From Adlercreutzia sp. ZJ176 (GTDB lineage Bacteria; Actinomycetota; Coriobacteriia; Coriobacteriales; Eggerthellaceae), in assembly GCF_011038975.1 (NCBI RefSeq), contig NZ_JAAKEC010000003.1, positions 124,001-188,000 on the forward strand: a DNA stretch of 64,000 nt, given 5' to 3'. The notes below the pieces were generated by a model, which searched no databases, was not told the origin of the DNA, and saw nothing but the letters and a program-made list of their open reading frames with translations. The number at the start of each line of letters is the position of its first letter. Within the stretch, counting starts at the first letter, position 1. A program made the position numbers and the translations under genes. Positions 28,413-36,655 of this stretch are shown here, one piece after another.

Positions 28413-28874
28413 TCACGCCGTCCCGAACGCGCTGATGATGTGACGCACGAGCGCCCGATCGGGCGAGACCGCCACGATGGACACCACGTCGAACCGCACG
28501 GGCAGGTCGACGTCGGTCTCGTAGCGCGACAGGAAGGCGAGCGCGATCTTCTCGTACTTGTCGCGCTTGCTCGCGCTCACCGCCTCGGCGGGGAACCCTT
28601 TGCTGCAGTTCGAGCGCGTCTTCACCTCCACGAACACGAGCGCGTTGCTGTCGCGCGCGATGATGTCAGCTTCGCCGAAGCTGCACGCCCAGTTGCGCGC
28701 CACGATGTCGTAGCCGCGGCGGTACAGAAAGCGCGCCGCGGCGTCCTCCCCGCGCTGGCCGAGCTCGCGGTTGCGCTGGCCGCGGCTCCTCCCCCTCTTC
28801 TTGGCGGCGACGTCAGCGCACCCTCGCTCCTCGGGACCGAGCTCGACGTACTCCGCCTGACTTGACCGTGCCAT
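28413..28874 (-). CDS. yraN: YraN/UPF0102 endonuclease-like protein
   Basis: A 153-residue UPF0102 protein. The nuclease-like core is GEDAAARFLYRRGYDIVARN, then FGEADIIARDSNALVFVEVKTR, given here by GEADIIARD and FVEVKTR; the E...D...ExK order fits the Holliday-junction-resolvase-like fold. Residues 1-35 are a basic, variable N terminus. The start ATG 28874 has GGAGG six bases upstream; an upstream in-frame extension is rejected. The family is nearly universal in bacteria and often next to rnhB and dprA, as here, but its biological role is unsettled. Confidence 0.88.
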   Translation of the reverse strand: MARSSQAEYVELGPEERGCADVAAKKRGRSRGQRNRELGQRGEDAAARFLYRRGYDIVARNWACSFGEADIIARDSNALVFVEVKTRSNCSKGFPAEAVSASKRDKYEKIALAFLSRYETDVDLPVRFDVVSIVAVSPDRALVRHIISAFGTA

Positions 28875-29257
28875 AGCCTGCCTCCTTGTCTCTCGCAAGG
28901 CAAGCATAGAGGCGTCGTCTGACGCGCATATGGCGCAGGTCGGGCAAAAAGGCGCGCGAACTTCGCCCGCCATGCGGCAGCCAAGTCGCGCAAGACCGGC
29001 AGCAGCGCGCCGCCGCGACGCCGGCAAGCCGCGCGCATCTGGCGCGTATCAAGCGGAGGCAGCATGCGTTTCGGGCGGAATCATCCGCGCAGCCTGGCGG
29101 AAGCTCCGAAGGCGACGAGGCGGAAAGGAGGAAGGAAGGAAGGAAGGAAGGAAGGAAAAAGGGGAAGCGAGGCGGCAAGCTGCGCCTGGGGCTCGCCCTT
29201 TGCTGCGCCCCAGGCTCGCCTCGAAAAGAGCTTCGGAAGGAGAAGAGGGCCGCTCTC
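28875..29257. other. 383-base gap between rnhB and yraN
   Basis: No credible ORF. It contains the GGAA tetranucleotide array (29130-29157) and, nearer rnhB, a nine-pair stem GCCTGGGGC (29184-29192)/GCCCCAGGC (29207-29215) with no adjacent T-tract. Confidence 0.6.
29130..29157. repeat. (GGAA)7 tetranucleotide repeat
   Basis: Seven uninterrupted GGAA units upstream of yraN on its transcript, followed by AAA. Such arrays change length by slippage. It lies outside coding DNA, so any effect would be on transcription or on RNA of the rnhB-yraN unit. Confidence 0.95.
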
Positions 29258-30049
29258 CTAGAACAGCGTCGGCTGCGTGAAGGCCGTGCAGAACGACGCA
29301 CGATGCGCGGGGCTCAGCCCCCGCTCCTTGATGGCGCGGATGTGCTCCTCGCTCCCGTAGCCCTTGTTGGAGGCGAGGCCGTAGCCCGGGTACTGCGCGT
29401 CGAGCTGCGTCATGAGGGCGTCGCGCTCCACCTTCGCCACGATGGAGGCGGCGGCGATCGAGGCGCACCGGGCGTCGCCCTTGACCACGTTGACCTCGCG
29501 CGCGTCCAAGTGCAGCGGGTTTCCGTCGAGCAGGATGACATCGGGGGCAACACCCGCCGCCTCGACGGCGGCCACCGCGCGCCTGAACGCCGCCGTGAGC
29601 GAGGCCGTCATGCCCGCCGCGTCGATCTCGTCCGGCTGCACGTACTGGACCGTCCACGCGAGCGCGCGCTGCCTCACCTGCGCGGCGATCGCCTCACGCT
29701 GCTCGGGCTTCACCTGCTTGGAGTCGTTGAGCCCCTCGATCACGTCGCCCTCGCGCAGCACCACCGCGCCCACCGCGAGCGGACCCGCCAGAGGCCCGCG
29801 GCCCACCTCGTCGAGCCCCACGCACACGCGCCCGCCGCGCTCGGCGGCAAGCGCGCGCTCGAAGGCGTACATGCCCGCCACGCGCTCGCGCTCGGCGGCC
29901 TCGGCCTCGAGGCGGCGGCGCGCCACCTCGACCGCGCGGCGCACGCCCTTGCGCGTGTCAGCTACCAGCGAGCGCTCGAGCACCGCGAAGGCCGCCTCGT
30001 CGGCCTCCTGCAGCTTGCGCTTGATCTCGGGAACCGTCAGGTCCAGCAC
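29258..30049 (-). CDS. rnhB: Ribonuclease HII
   Basis: A 263-residue RNase HII, which removes misincorporated ribonucleotides and RNA primers from DNA. The catalytic segment GLDEVGRGPLAGPLAVGAV gives the first Asp-Glu pair; a further Asp lies in ILLDGN and another in the KGDARCASIAAASIVAKV region. As in Bacillus subtilis, an N-terminal extension of about 70 residues (MLDLTVPEIKRKLQEAD...) precedes the core. It lies downstream of rplS, but the rplS terminator separates them, so read-through or its own promoter is needed. Synteny with rplS-rnhB is conserved across many bacteria. Confidence 0.95.
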   Translation of the reverse strand: MLDLTVPEIKRKLQEADEAAFAVLERSLVADTRKGVRRAVEVARRRLEAEAAERERVAGMYAFERALAAERGGRVCVGLDEVGRGPLAGPLAVGAVVLREGDVIEGLNDSKQVKPEQREAIAAQVRQRALAWTVQYVQPDEIDAAGMTASLTAAFRRAVAAVEAAGVAPDVILLDGNPLHLDAREVNVVKGDARCASIAAASIVAKVERDALMTQLDAQYPGYGLASNKGYGSEEHIRAIKERGLSPAHRASFCTAFTQPTLF

Positions 30050-30156
30050 GTCTTGACCTCCTTCGTCACGTCTCGCCTTGCGCCCCGCCGCGCGCGTCGC
30101 GGAAGGCGGGGCGGAAACAAGCGCCGCATGCCACCGCCCTGCGCTTCATCGCACCT

Positions 30157-30190
30157 CAAACAAAGAGCTCCCCCAAAGGAGAGCTCTCAG
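30157..30190 (-). terminator. Terminator after rplS
   Basis: Minus strand: AGAGCTCTCC-TTTG-GGGGAGCTCT followed by TTGTTTG. The stem has nine to ten pairs with a minor bulge; the 3' run is moderately T-rich. Confidence 0.8.
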
Positions 30191-30211
30191 ACAGGTTATG
30201 CGGCGTGAGCC

Positions 30212-30559
30212 TTAGCGGAAGGACTTCTCCTTGATCTTGGCAGCCTTGCCCACCTTGTTGCGCAGGTAGTAGAGCTTGGCGCGACGCACGTCGCCGCGGC
30301 GGGTGATCTCGATCTTCTCGATCTTGGGGGAATGCACCGGGAAGGTACGCTCGACGCCCACAGAGAAGCTGATCTTGCGCACGGTGAACGTCTCGCGCGA
30401 GGAAGCGCCCTGGCGGCGGATGACGTCGCCCTGGAACACCTGGATACGCTCGCGGTTGCCCTCGGTGATGCGATAGTGGACCTTCACGTTGTCGCCCACG
30501 TTGAAATCAGGGATGTCCTGCTTGATCTGCTGTTGCTCGATAGCGCGAATGATGTCCAT
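30212..30559 (-). CDS. rplS: Ribosomal protein L19 (bL19)
   Basis: A 115-residue 50S subunit protein located at the 30S-50S interface. The sequence is a full-length match to bL19: [29 protein letters not shown], the [20 protein letters not shown] region (shown by SVGVERTFP) and [20 protein letters not shown]. It has its own promoter and terminator. In most bacteria rplS follows trmD directly; here it is about 17 kb from trmD, with lepB, glyQS, ppdK, mtnA, dgt, azlCD and the nickel transporter genes between. It is still co-oriented with those genes. Confidence 0.98.
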   Translation of the reverse strand: MDIIRAIEQQQIKQDIPDFNVGDNVKVHYRITEGNRERIQVFQGDVIRRQGASSRETFTVRKISFSVGVERTFPVHSPKIEKIEITRRGDVRRAKLYYLRNKVGKAAKIKEKSFR

Positions 30560-30625
30560 TGTCGATTTCCTTCTATATTCCCACGGTTACACTTAAGTAT
30601 CGTTTAGGTAAAGACACGATTTGAA

Positions 30626-30654
30626 AGCATATCACCTCATGCCGCAGTTTGCAA
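30626..30654 (-). promoter_or_regulatory. Promoter of rplS
   Basis: Minus strand: TTGCAA (30649-30654), 17-base spacer, TATGCT (30626-30631), about 67 bases before the start codon. The -35 box is the same as that of the rpsP promoter at 49.6 kb. Nothing else is seen in 30655-30786. Confidence 0.7.
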
Positions 30655-30786
30655 GCAAAACGGCACGATCAACGGCGAATTTTTCCGAAAGGCGCGTTCC
30701 TGACTGGCCTTTTCGGGCGCACAGGCGAAAGCGACGAGGCGCTCGAACCCCGCGGGCGCCTCCCCCGTGCCTCCCTCGCGCCTCCC

Positions 30787-31419
30787 CTACCGCTTCCCCG
30801 CCGCCGCGTGCTCGGCGCGCGCGGCTGCCAGGTCGACCGTGCGCGTGGCGATGCGCGCGGTGAGCGCCGGCGAGTGCGAGACGAGCACGATCCCCATGCC
30901 GCGCTCGTCCGCTGCCGCGACGATGAAGCGCCACAGCTGCGCCTGGGTGACCGCGTCGAGCATGGTGGAGATCTCGTCGGCGACGAGGTAGCGCGGGCCC
31001 GCGGCGAGGGCGCGCGCGATGCAGAAGCGCTGGAGCTCGCCGCCCGAGAGCTCGTGCGGGAAGCGGCGCAGCCACGCGTCCCGGATGCCGAGCGCGTCGA
31101 GCAACTCGGCCGGCACCGCGCCCGCCTCGGCGAGCGACGCCTCCATGCGCATGCGCGGGTCGAGCACGCTCTCCGGGTGCTGGCCGATCAGCTGCACGAG
31201 GCAGGCGCCGCGGCGCGGCAGGGGCTCGCCGTCAACCGTCACCACGCCGCCCTGCGGGCGCTCATATCCCGCCAAGATGCGGCAGAGCGTCGTCTTGCCG
31301 AACCCCGAGGGCGCGCTCAGGGCCACGCGCTCCCCCGGCGCCACCTCGAGCGAGAAGCCCGCGTAGAGCGCGGGGCGCCCCGCGTACCCGAACATGATGT
31401 CACGCGCCGCAAGCGTCAC
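30787..31419 (-). CDS. nikE: ABC transporter ATPase, NikE/DppF-like
   Basis: A 210-residue ATPase of the peptide/nickel family, short because it ends soon after the ATPase core. Walker A is SAPSGFGKTT, the signature ELSGGELQRFCIARAL and Walker B RYLVADEIS, with VSHSPAL supplying the switch histidine. Its start overlaps the stop of nikD (ATGA). As second ATPase of a five-gene nikABCDE-like set it would pair with NikD to drive import. Nickel specificity is inferred from the NikR-like box upstream of nikA and the His-rich neighbours. Confidence 0.78.
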   Translation of the reverse strand: MTLAARDIMFGYAGRPALYAGFSLEVAPGERVALSAPSGFGKTTLCRILAGYERPQGGVVTVDGEPLPRRGACLVQLIGQHPESVLDPRMRMEASLAEAGAVPAELLDALGIRDAWLRRFPHELSGGELQRFCIARALAAGPRYLVADEISTMLDAVTQAQLWRFIVAAADERGMGIVLVSHSPALTARIATRTVDLAAARAEHAAAGKR

Positions 31420-32528
31420 AGCGCCTCGCCTCCCTCGCTCGGCGCAGCTGCGGCCCCAGCCGCGCGCCGCGCGCCTGCTTCCGCAGGCCCCTCACCAGGC
31501 GCATCCGCGCTCTTCCTGCTCGTCGCGGTCCCCGCGCCCGCGCCGGCGAACGCGGCGAAGCCGTGCTCAGGCAGCGCGTGCCAGAGCGCGCGCGAGAAGG
31601 GGTGCTCGAGCAGCTCGGGCGCGGCGAAGTTCGCCACCGCCGTCTCCTCGACCACGGTGCCGTCCTTGAACACCGCCACGCGGTCGGCCACGCGCAGCGC
31701 GAGCTCGATGTCGTGCGTGATGAGCATCACGCCGCCGCCCGCGTCGGCGAACGCGCGGAAGTCGTCCATGGCGCGCACGGCGAGCTCCAGGTCGAGCCCG
31801 GGCGTGGGCTCGTCGGCCACGATCACGCGCGGCGCGTCCATGAGCGCGCAGCACAGAAGCACGCGGCGCGCCATGCCGCCCGAGAGCTCGTGCGGGTAGA
31901 GGTCCTCGACCTCGGGAGCCAGCCCGTAGCGCGCGAAGAGCTCGCGCTGCCGGCGGGCCCGCTGCGCCGCGTCCTCGCGCCGTGCCCGCCCGCGCCCGCA
32001 CGCCGCGCCGCGCACGAACGCGCCCACCTTCATGAGCGGGTCGAGGCTCGCCACGCTCTGCGGCACGAGCGCGATCCCCCGCCCGCGCACACGCGCAAGG
32101 GCCGCGGCGTCCATGGGCTCGCCGTCGAACCAGATGCGCCCCGTCACCGTGGCGTTCGGCTCGAAGAGCCCCATGACGGCGTCAGCCAGAAGCGACTTCC
32201 CCGAGCCGCTCGCACCGACCACAGCCACGATCTCGCCTGCATGCACCGAGATCGACAAGCGCTCGATGGGCCGCACCTCGCGCTGCCTTGCCGCAAGGTA
32301 GGGCTCCTCGGCGTCGTACATGCGGAACGACACCGTGAGGTCCTCCACCTGCAGCAGGTGATGCCCGTGCGCATGCCGCGACGCAGGCGCGTGCGTGTGG
32401 TGGTGGTGCGCCTGCGCGTCCTCGTGCCGCGTCTGCTCGTGGCGTGCGTCCTCGTGTCGCATTCGCTCGCGCTGCGCATCCTCACGTTGCGCGTCCTCGC
32501 GCAGGGCCCTCTTCCCGTCCTCGGTCAT
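31416..32528 (-). CDS. nikD: ABC transporter ATPase, NikD/DppD-like, with His-rich N terminus
   Basis: A 370-residue ATPase. The first 60 residues are exceptional: charged Arg/Glu/Asp repeats (REDAQ, RHEDA) merging into a histidine-rich stretch containing AHHHHTHAPASRHAHGHH, which should bind Ni2+ or another transition metal. The ATPase core follows: Walker A GASGSGKSL, signature LSGGMARRVLL, Walker B VIVADEPTPGLD, switch His in ITHDIELAL. The C-terminal 60 residues are Ala/Gly-rich. The ATG at 32528 is chosen because AGGTGGGG is suitably placed; a GTG three codons earlier is possible. It overlaps nikE and follows nikC by 13 bases. Confidence 0.82.
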   Translation of the reverse strand: MTEDGKRALREDAQREDAQRERMRHEDARHEQTRHEDAQAHHHHTHAPASRHAHGHHLLQVEDLTVSFRMYDAEEPYLAARQREVRPIERLSISVHAGEIVAVVGASGSGKSLLADAVMGLFEPNATVTGRIWFDGEPMDAAALARVRGRGIALVPQSVASLDPLMKVGAFVRGAACGRGRARREDAAQRARRQRELFARYGLAPEVEDLYPHELSGGMARRVLLCCALMDAPRVIVADEPTPGLDLELAVRAMDDFRAFADAGGGVMLITHDIELALRVADRVAVFKDGTVVEETAVANFAAPELLEHPFSRALWHALPEHGFAAFAGAGAGTATSRKSADAPGEGPAEAGARRAAGAAAAPSEGGEAL

Positions 32529-32541
32529 CTTCCCCACCTGC

Positions 32542-33399
32542 CTACTCCTGGGCCGAGTGCGGATCGACGAGCTTGCGCAGGCTCGATCCCGCCACGTCGA
32601 ACAGCATCACCACGCCGATGAGCGCCAGGCCCGGGAACAGCGCGAGCCACCAGGCGCCCGCCGACAAATACGTCATCGACTCCGACAGGATGATGCCGAT
32701 GGCCGGCTGCTCGGGCGGCAGGCCGAAGCCCAGAAACGTCACGGCCGCCTCGTGGAGGATGGCGTGCGGGAACATCAGCACAAGTCCCACGAGGAACTGC
32801 GGCAGCACGTAGGGCAGCATGTGGCGCAGCGCGATGCGCACGCGCCCCACGCCGAGCTGGCGCGCTGCGCCCACGAAGCCGGCCTGCTTGCACTGAAGGA
32901 TCTCGGCGCGGATCACGCGCGTGAGGCTCGGCCAGTGCGTGAGCGCCACGCCGACGGTCACGCCCCAGAACCCCTTCCCCAGCGCGAACGAGATGAGGAT
33001 GAGCAGCACGATGTGCGGGACGCCCATCATGAGGTCCACGAGCCACGACACCACCGCGTCGGCGCGCCGCCCGCCGAGCGCCGCCGCCGCGCCGAGCGCC
33101 AGCGCGATCAGCGACGACGCCACCGCCGCGATCAGCCCCACGAGCACGCTGGTCGAGAGCCCCGCAAGCGTGCGCGTGAGCATGTCGCGGCCCATCCAGT
33201 CGGTGCCGAAGGGGTGCGCGAGCGAGGGCGCGAGGTTCTTCTGCGTGAAGTCGGTGGCCGTCGCCGCGTCGAAGCAGGCCAGGCCCGCGCCCACCACGCA
33301 CGTCAAAAGCAGCGCCGACGCCGCGCATGCCAGAAGCGTCGCGCGGCGGTTCGCCATGCGCCGCGCCCGCGGCCGGTGGAAGGTGGTGACGGCGCTCAT
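32542..33399 (-). CDS. nikC: ABC transporter permease, NikC/DppC-like
   Basis: A 285-residue polytopic permease with about six helices. The N terminus is basic (FHRPRARRMANRR) before the first helix at about 20-42; the soluble segment HPFGTDWMGRDMLTR is the family mark of DppC/NikC proteins. The EAA loop lies at GAARQLGVGRVRIALRHMLP. The start ATG 33399 overlaps the nikB stop (ATGA); the longer frame to 33888 lies antiparallel in another frame of nikB and is rejected. It forms the membrane channel with NikB. Confidence 0.85.
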   Translation of the reverse strand: MSAVTTFHRPRARRMANRRATLLACAASALLLTCVVGAGLACFDAATATDFTQKNLAPSLAHPFGTDWMGRDMLTRTLAGLSTSVLVGLIAAVASSLIALALGAAAALGGRRADAVVSWLVDLMMGVPHIVLLILISFALGKGFWGVTVGVALTHWPSLTRVIRAEILQCKQAGFVGAARQLGVGRVRIALRHMLPYVLPQFLVGLVLMFPHAILHEAAVTFLGFGLPPEQPAIGIILSESMTYLSAGAWWLALFPGLALIGVVMLFDVAGSSLRKLVDPHSAQE

Positions 33400-34379
33400 C
33401 GCGCACCTCCCCTTCGCCGCATGCGCGGGTCGACCACGCCGTAGAGCACGTTCGCCGCCAAGTTGCCGCCGAACACGAGCGCCGCCGACACGAGCGCAAT
33501 GCCCGCGAGCAGCGCCACGTCGCCGCCGAGGCCCGCCGTCACGGCCGCCTGCCCGAGCCCCGGGTAGGAGAACACCTGCTCGACGAGGACCGACCCGCCG
33601 AAGATCTCCGAGATCTGCGCGAACTGCAGCGTGATGGCGGGAAGGACCAGGTTGCGCAGCCCGTGGCGCCGCGCGACCTGCCAGGTGCTCATGCCGCGCG
33701 CCCGCGCGAAGCGCACGTAGTCGCTCTCCATGACGTCGATCGTCTTCTCGCGCGTGTGCAGCGCCACGTTCGCCACCCCCACCACCGACAGCGTGATGGC
33801 GGGCAGCGCGATGTGGTGCAGGGCGTCGAGCAGCGTCACGTCGGCGGCGGCCTTGCCCACCGGCACCGAGAAGCCGAGCGGGAACCACCCCAGCCCCACG
33901 GCGAACACCATGAGGAACAGCAGCCCGATCCAGAACGTCGGGCTCGCCGCCAGCACGAAGCAGTAGCCCTTCACCAGCTTGTCCGCGAGGCTGCCGCGGC
34001 GCACGCCCGCGAGGACGCCGAGCGCAAAGCCGATCACCCCGCTCGCCACCCAGGCGATCGCCATGAGCGCCAGCGAGTTCGCGGCGCGCGCGGCGATCAC
34101 TTGCGCCACCGGCGCGTTGTAGCGCAGCGACGTCCCCATGTCGCCCTGCAAAAGCGCCGACGCCCAGCTGAGGTAGCGCTCGGGGAGCGGCGTGCCCACG
34201 CCCCAGTACGCGTCGAGCTGCGCGCGCTTCTCGGGGCTCATGGAGAGGAGCGCCGCCTGCCCCACGTTCGCCTGCACGGGGTCAACCGGCGAGAGGCTCA
34301 CCAGCGTGAACACGACCACGCTCACCGCCGCCATGAGCAGCAGGAACCTGAGCGCGTTATGTAGGATGTACTTCGCCAT
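33396..34379 (-). CDS. nikB: ABC transporter permease, NikB/DppB-like
   Basis: A 327-residue permease of the dipeptide/nickel class. The N-terminal helix (LRFLLLMAAVSVVVFTLVSL) and the following extracytoplasmic segment with LSPVDPVQANVG and GDMGTSLRYNAPV are typical of DppB/NikB. The EAA loop is YVRFARARGMSTWQVARRHG, and the protein ends in VVDPRMRRRGGAR, also a family mark (DPR near the end). It follows nikA by 23 bases and overlaps nikC by four. Nickel rather than peptide transport is inferred from operon features. Confidence 0.86.
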   Translation of the reverse strand: MAKYILHNALRFLLLMAAVSVVVFTLVSLSPVDPVQANVGQAALLSMSPEKRAQLDAYWGVGTPLPERYLSWASALLQGDMGTSLRYNAPVAQVIAARAANSLALMAIAWVASGVIGFALGVLAGVRRGSLADKLVKGYCFVLAASPTFWIGLLFLMVFAVGLGWFPLGFSVPVGKAAADVTLLDALHHIALPAITLSVVGVANVALHTREKTIDVMESDYVRFARARGMSTWQVARRHGLRNLVLPAITLQFAQISEIFGGSVLVEQVFSYPGLGQAAVTAGLGGDVALLAGIALVSAALVFGGNLAANVLYGVVDPRMRRRGGAR

Positions 34380-34402
34380 GGCGCGCTATCGTAGCATAAA
34401 AG

Positions 34403-36067
34403 CTAGCGCCATTCCCACTTGTCGACGTTGTTGACGAGCGACCACCCGTGGCCGTGCGGATGCGGCTTCTGCTCGGCCACGTGCAGGCCCGTGCGCTGGA
34501 AGTACAGGTGGTCGACGTTGGCGAGCCACACCCACGTGGAGGCCGCCTGAGGCGCCACACCCGTGTGAGTCTCGGAGTCCCACTGGGCCTTCTGGTAGAA
34601 CGCGTAGGAGTCCTCGATGTCCGTCTGGGCGAGCGCGGCGTCGAGGTTGGCGTCCACCTCGGCGTTCTCGTAGCTCGCGTAGTTGCCCCAGCCCTTCGAG
34701 TGCGAGAGCTCGTAGAGCTCCACCGGGGCGTTGGAGCCCCAGCCCCACAGCACCGGGTCGCTGTACTGGTGGGGGTAGATGTCGTCCCAGCTCGCGCCCT
34801 TGACGCTCACCTCGATGCCGAGCTTCTTGCACTGGTCGGCGAAGTCGGCGGCAAGCGCCTGGCGCGTGGAGTCGCCGGCGGAGTAGTACAGGTCGAACGC
34901 CGCGCGGACGCCGTCCTTCGCGCGGACGCCGTCGGCGCCCGCCGTCCAGCCGCCCTCCTCGAGCATCTGCCGCGCGCGGTCGGGGTCCACCTCGACGCGC
35001 ATGTCGGACGACGACCACGGCATGCCGTCGCCGACGCTCCACGCCTCGGTGCCGTAGCCGTTGAGCACGTGCTCGATCATGCGCACGCGGTCGACGCCGT
35101 AGTTGAGCGCCTGGCGCAGCGCGAGGTCGCACGTCACGTCGTTGCCCACCTGGTAGGTCGTGCCGTCCCCCTCCGCCTTGTCGGGGCTGCCCGCGGGCAC
35201 GCACGGCAGCGAGATGCCGCGCGAGTCGACCGTCTTGCAGTCGAGCAGCTCGTAGCCTGCCGGAGCGGCGCCGGCGAGCGTCGCCGAGGTGTACGCCACG
35301 TCAACCTGGCCCGACTGCGCCGAGGCCAGAGACGCGTCCTCCTCCATGAACAGCACCACCACGCGCTTCATCAGGGGCGCTTCGCCGTAGTAGTCGGGGT
35401 TGGCCGCAAGGATCACCTGCTGGCCGCGGTCCCACTGCTCGAGCACGTAGCGGCCGGACCCCACGGGGTTTGACCCGTAGTCGGCGCCGTAGGCGTGCGC
35501 GGGCACGATGCCCACCACGGCGAGCGTATACAGGAGCGCGTTGTTGGGCTTGGCCATGGCCAGCTCGACCGTGACGGCGTCGAGGGCGCGCGCCTCGCGC
35601 ACCGACGACAGGTCGGCCTCGGCCGCCTCGTTGTTGATGATGCCGTTGACGGTGAACGCCACGTCCTCGGCCGTGAGCGGCTGGCCGTCGGTGAACCTCA
35701 CATCGTCGCGAATGGTGAACGTCCAGGTCATGCCGTCGGGCGCGCACTCGTAGGAGGTGGCGAGGTCGTTTTTGAACTCGAGGTTGACATCCGTGGTGAT
35801 GAGCGTGGACTGGATGAGCGGCTCGTGCACGTGCTCGCCGCAGCCCCAGGAGTACAGAGGGTCGAAGCCGGCAGCCGGCTCGGAGCCCGGGGTCATGGAG
35901 ACCACCACCTGGTCCTTCGTGCCCGCGTCACCCGCGGCGCCCGCCGAGGAGGCGCTCTGGCCGGAGGATCCCGCGCCCGCGCAGCCCGAAAGCGTGCCCC
36001 CGAGGGCCGCCGCCAAGGCGCTCATGCCGGCGACCTTCACGAACGATCGACGCGTTATCTCGGACAT
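34403..36067 (-). CDS. nikA: Tat-type lipoprotein substrate-binding protein, NikA/DppA-like
   Basis: A 554-residue solute-binding protein of family 5. The signal combines a twin-arginine motif (ITRRSFVKVAG) with a lipobox (TLSGCAG), so a folded, lipid-anchored protein is exported by Tat. Family marks are WTFTIRDDVRFTDGQPLTAEDV (shown by DDVRFTDGQPLTAEDV) and ALNYGVDRVRM. Near the C terminus EQKPHPHGHGWS is histidine-rich, as expected for a metal ligand region. The ATG 36067 has AAGGAG six bases upstream. It heads the five-gene operon and is preceded by a NikR-like operator overlapping the transcription start. Confidence 0.83.
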   Translation of the reverse strand: MSEITRRSFVKVAGMSALAAALGGTLSGCAGAGSSGQSASSAGAAGDAGTKDQVVVSMTPGSEPAAGFDPLYSWGCGEHVHEPLIQSTLITTDVNLEFKNDLATSYECAPDGMTWTFTIRDDVRFTDGQPLTAEDVAFTVNGIINNEAAEADLSSVREARALDAVTVELAMAKPNNALLYTLAVVGIVPAHAYGADYGSNPVGSGRYVLEQWDRGQQVILAANPDYYGEAPLMKRVVVLFMEEDASLASAQSGQVDVAYTSATLAGAAPAGYELLDCKTVDSRGISLPCVPAGSPDKAEGDGTTYQVGNDVTCDLALRQALNYGVDRVRMIEHVLNGYGTEAWSVGDGMPWSSSDMRVEVDPDRARQMLEEGGWTAGADGVRAKDGVRAAFDLYYSAGDSTRQALAADFADQCKKLGIEVSVKGASWDDIYPHQYSDPVLWGWGSNAPVELYELSHSKGWGNYASYENAEVDANLDAALAQTDIEDSYAFYQKAQWDSETHTGVAPQAASTWVWLANVDHLYFQRTGLHVAEQKPHPHGHGWSLVNNVDKWEWR

Positions 36068-36119
36068 GTCCCGCTCCTTCCCTCGCACCCTGCGTACCGG
36101 CCACGCGGGCCGGCGCAGG

Positions 36120-36152
36120 GTGTTACCAATTCCATATGCGTAACACAGTATA
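36120..36152 (-). promoter_or_regulatory. NikR-type operator overlapping the nikA promoter
   Basis: GTGTTAC-N13-GTAACAC at 36120-36146 matches the NikR box described by comparative genomics outside enterobacteria (GTGTTAC-N13/14-GTAACAC). A -10 box TATACT (36147-36152, minus strand) is directly adjacent, so bound NikR would cover the transcription start and repress when nickel is sufficient. A further half-site GTGTTAC is at 36172-36178. Confidence 0.75.
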
Positions 36153-36331
36153 GCAGGGAACGCCGACGGTGGTGTTACGAATTTTTGATCGGTAACCTGC
36201 GACGGGCGCGAGCGGCAAGGGGAAGCGGCAGGCGGAGGATCGCGCGGGCGGAAAGCCGCGGTCGAGACGCGCGAACGACAGGCGGCGCGAAAGGCAGGCG
36301 GCAAGCCGCCGCAGCTGAAAGCGCCGACGCG

Positions 36332-36655
36332 TCAGATCGCGAGCAGGAGCGCGTAGGCCGCCACGCCGGCGACCGCGCTCCACAGAAGCGAGCGCGTCTT
36401 GGCGGCGACGAGGACCACCACGAGCGCCGCGACCAGGGGCACCGCCGCGGGCCAGATCCCCGCGGCGAACATGCCGGGCGAGAGCAGGTCGTTCGCCACC
36501 AGGGCGGCAAAGGCGGCAGGCGGGATGAACCCGAGCGCGCGGCTCAGGGCAGGCGGCAGCTCGCGGCCCTTGAGGAAGAGCAGGGGCAGCGTGCGGCACG
36601 CGAGCATGCACGCGCCACAGATGACGAGCACCATCCAAAACTCTTCCCAGCTCAC
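36332..36655 (-). CDS. azlD: AzlD-type branched-chain amino acid exporter subunit
   Basis: A 107-residue membrane protein of the AzlD family with about four helices. It starts with GTG at 36655, overlapping the azlC stop (GTGA), and reads MSWEEFWMVLVICGACMLAC, followed by the conserved CRTLPLLFLKGRELPPALSRAL (seen here as RTLPLLFLKG) and FIPPAAFAALVANDLL. AzlC and AzlD together export branched-chain amino acids and their analogues. Upstream in-frame codons overlap azlC and are not used. Confidence 0.88.
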   Translation of the reverse strand: MSWEEFWMVLVICGACMLACRTLPLLFLKGRELPPALSRALGFIPPAAFAALVANDLLSPGMFAAGIWPAAVPLVAALVVVLVAAKTRSLLWSAVAGVAAYALLLAI

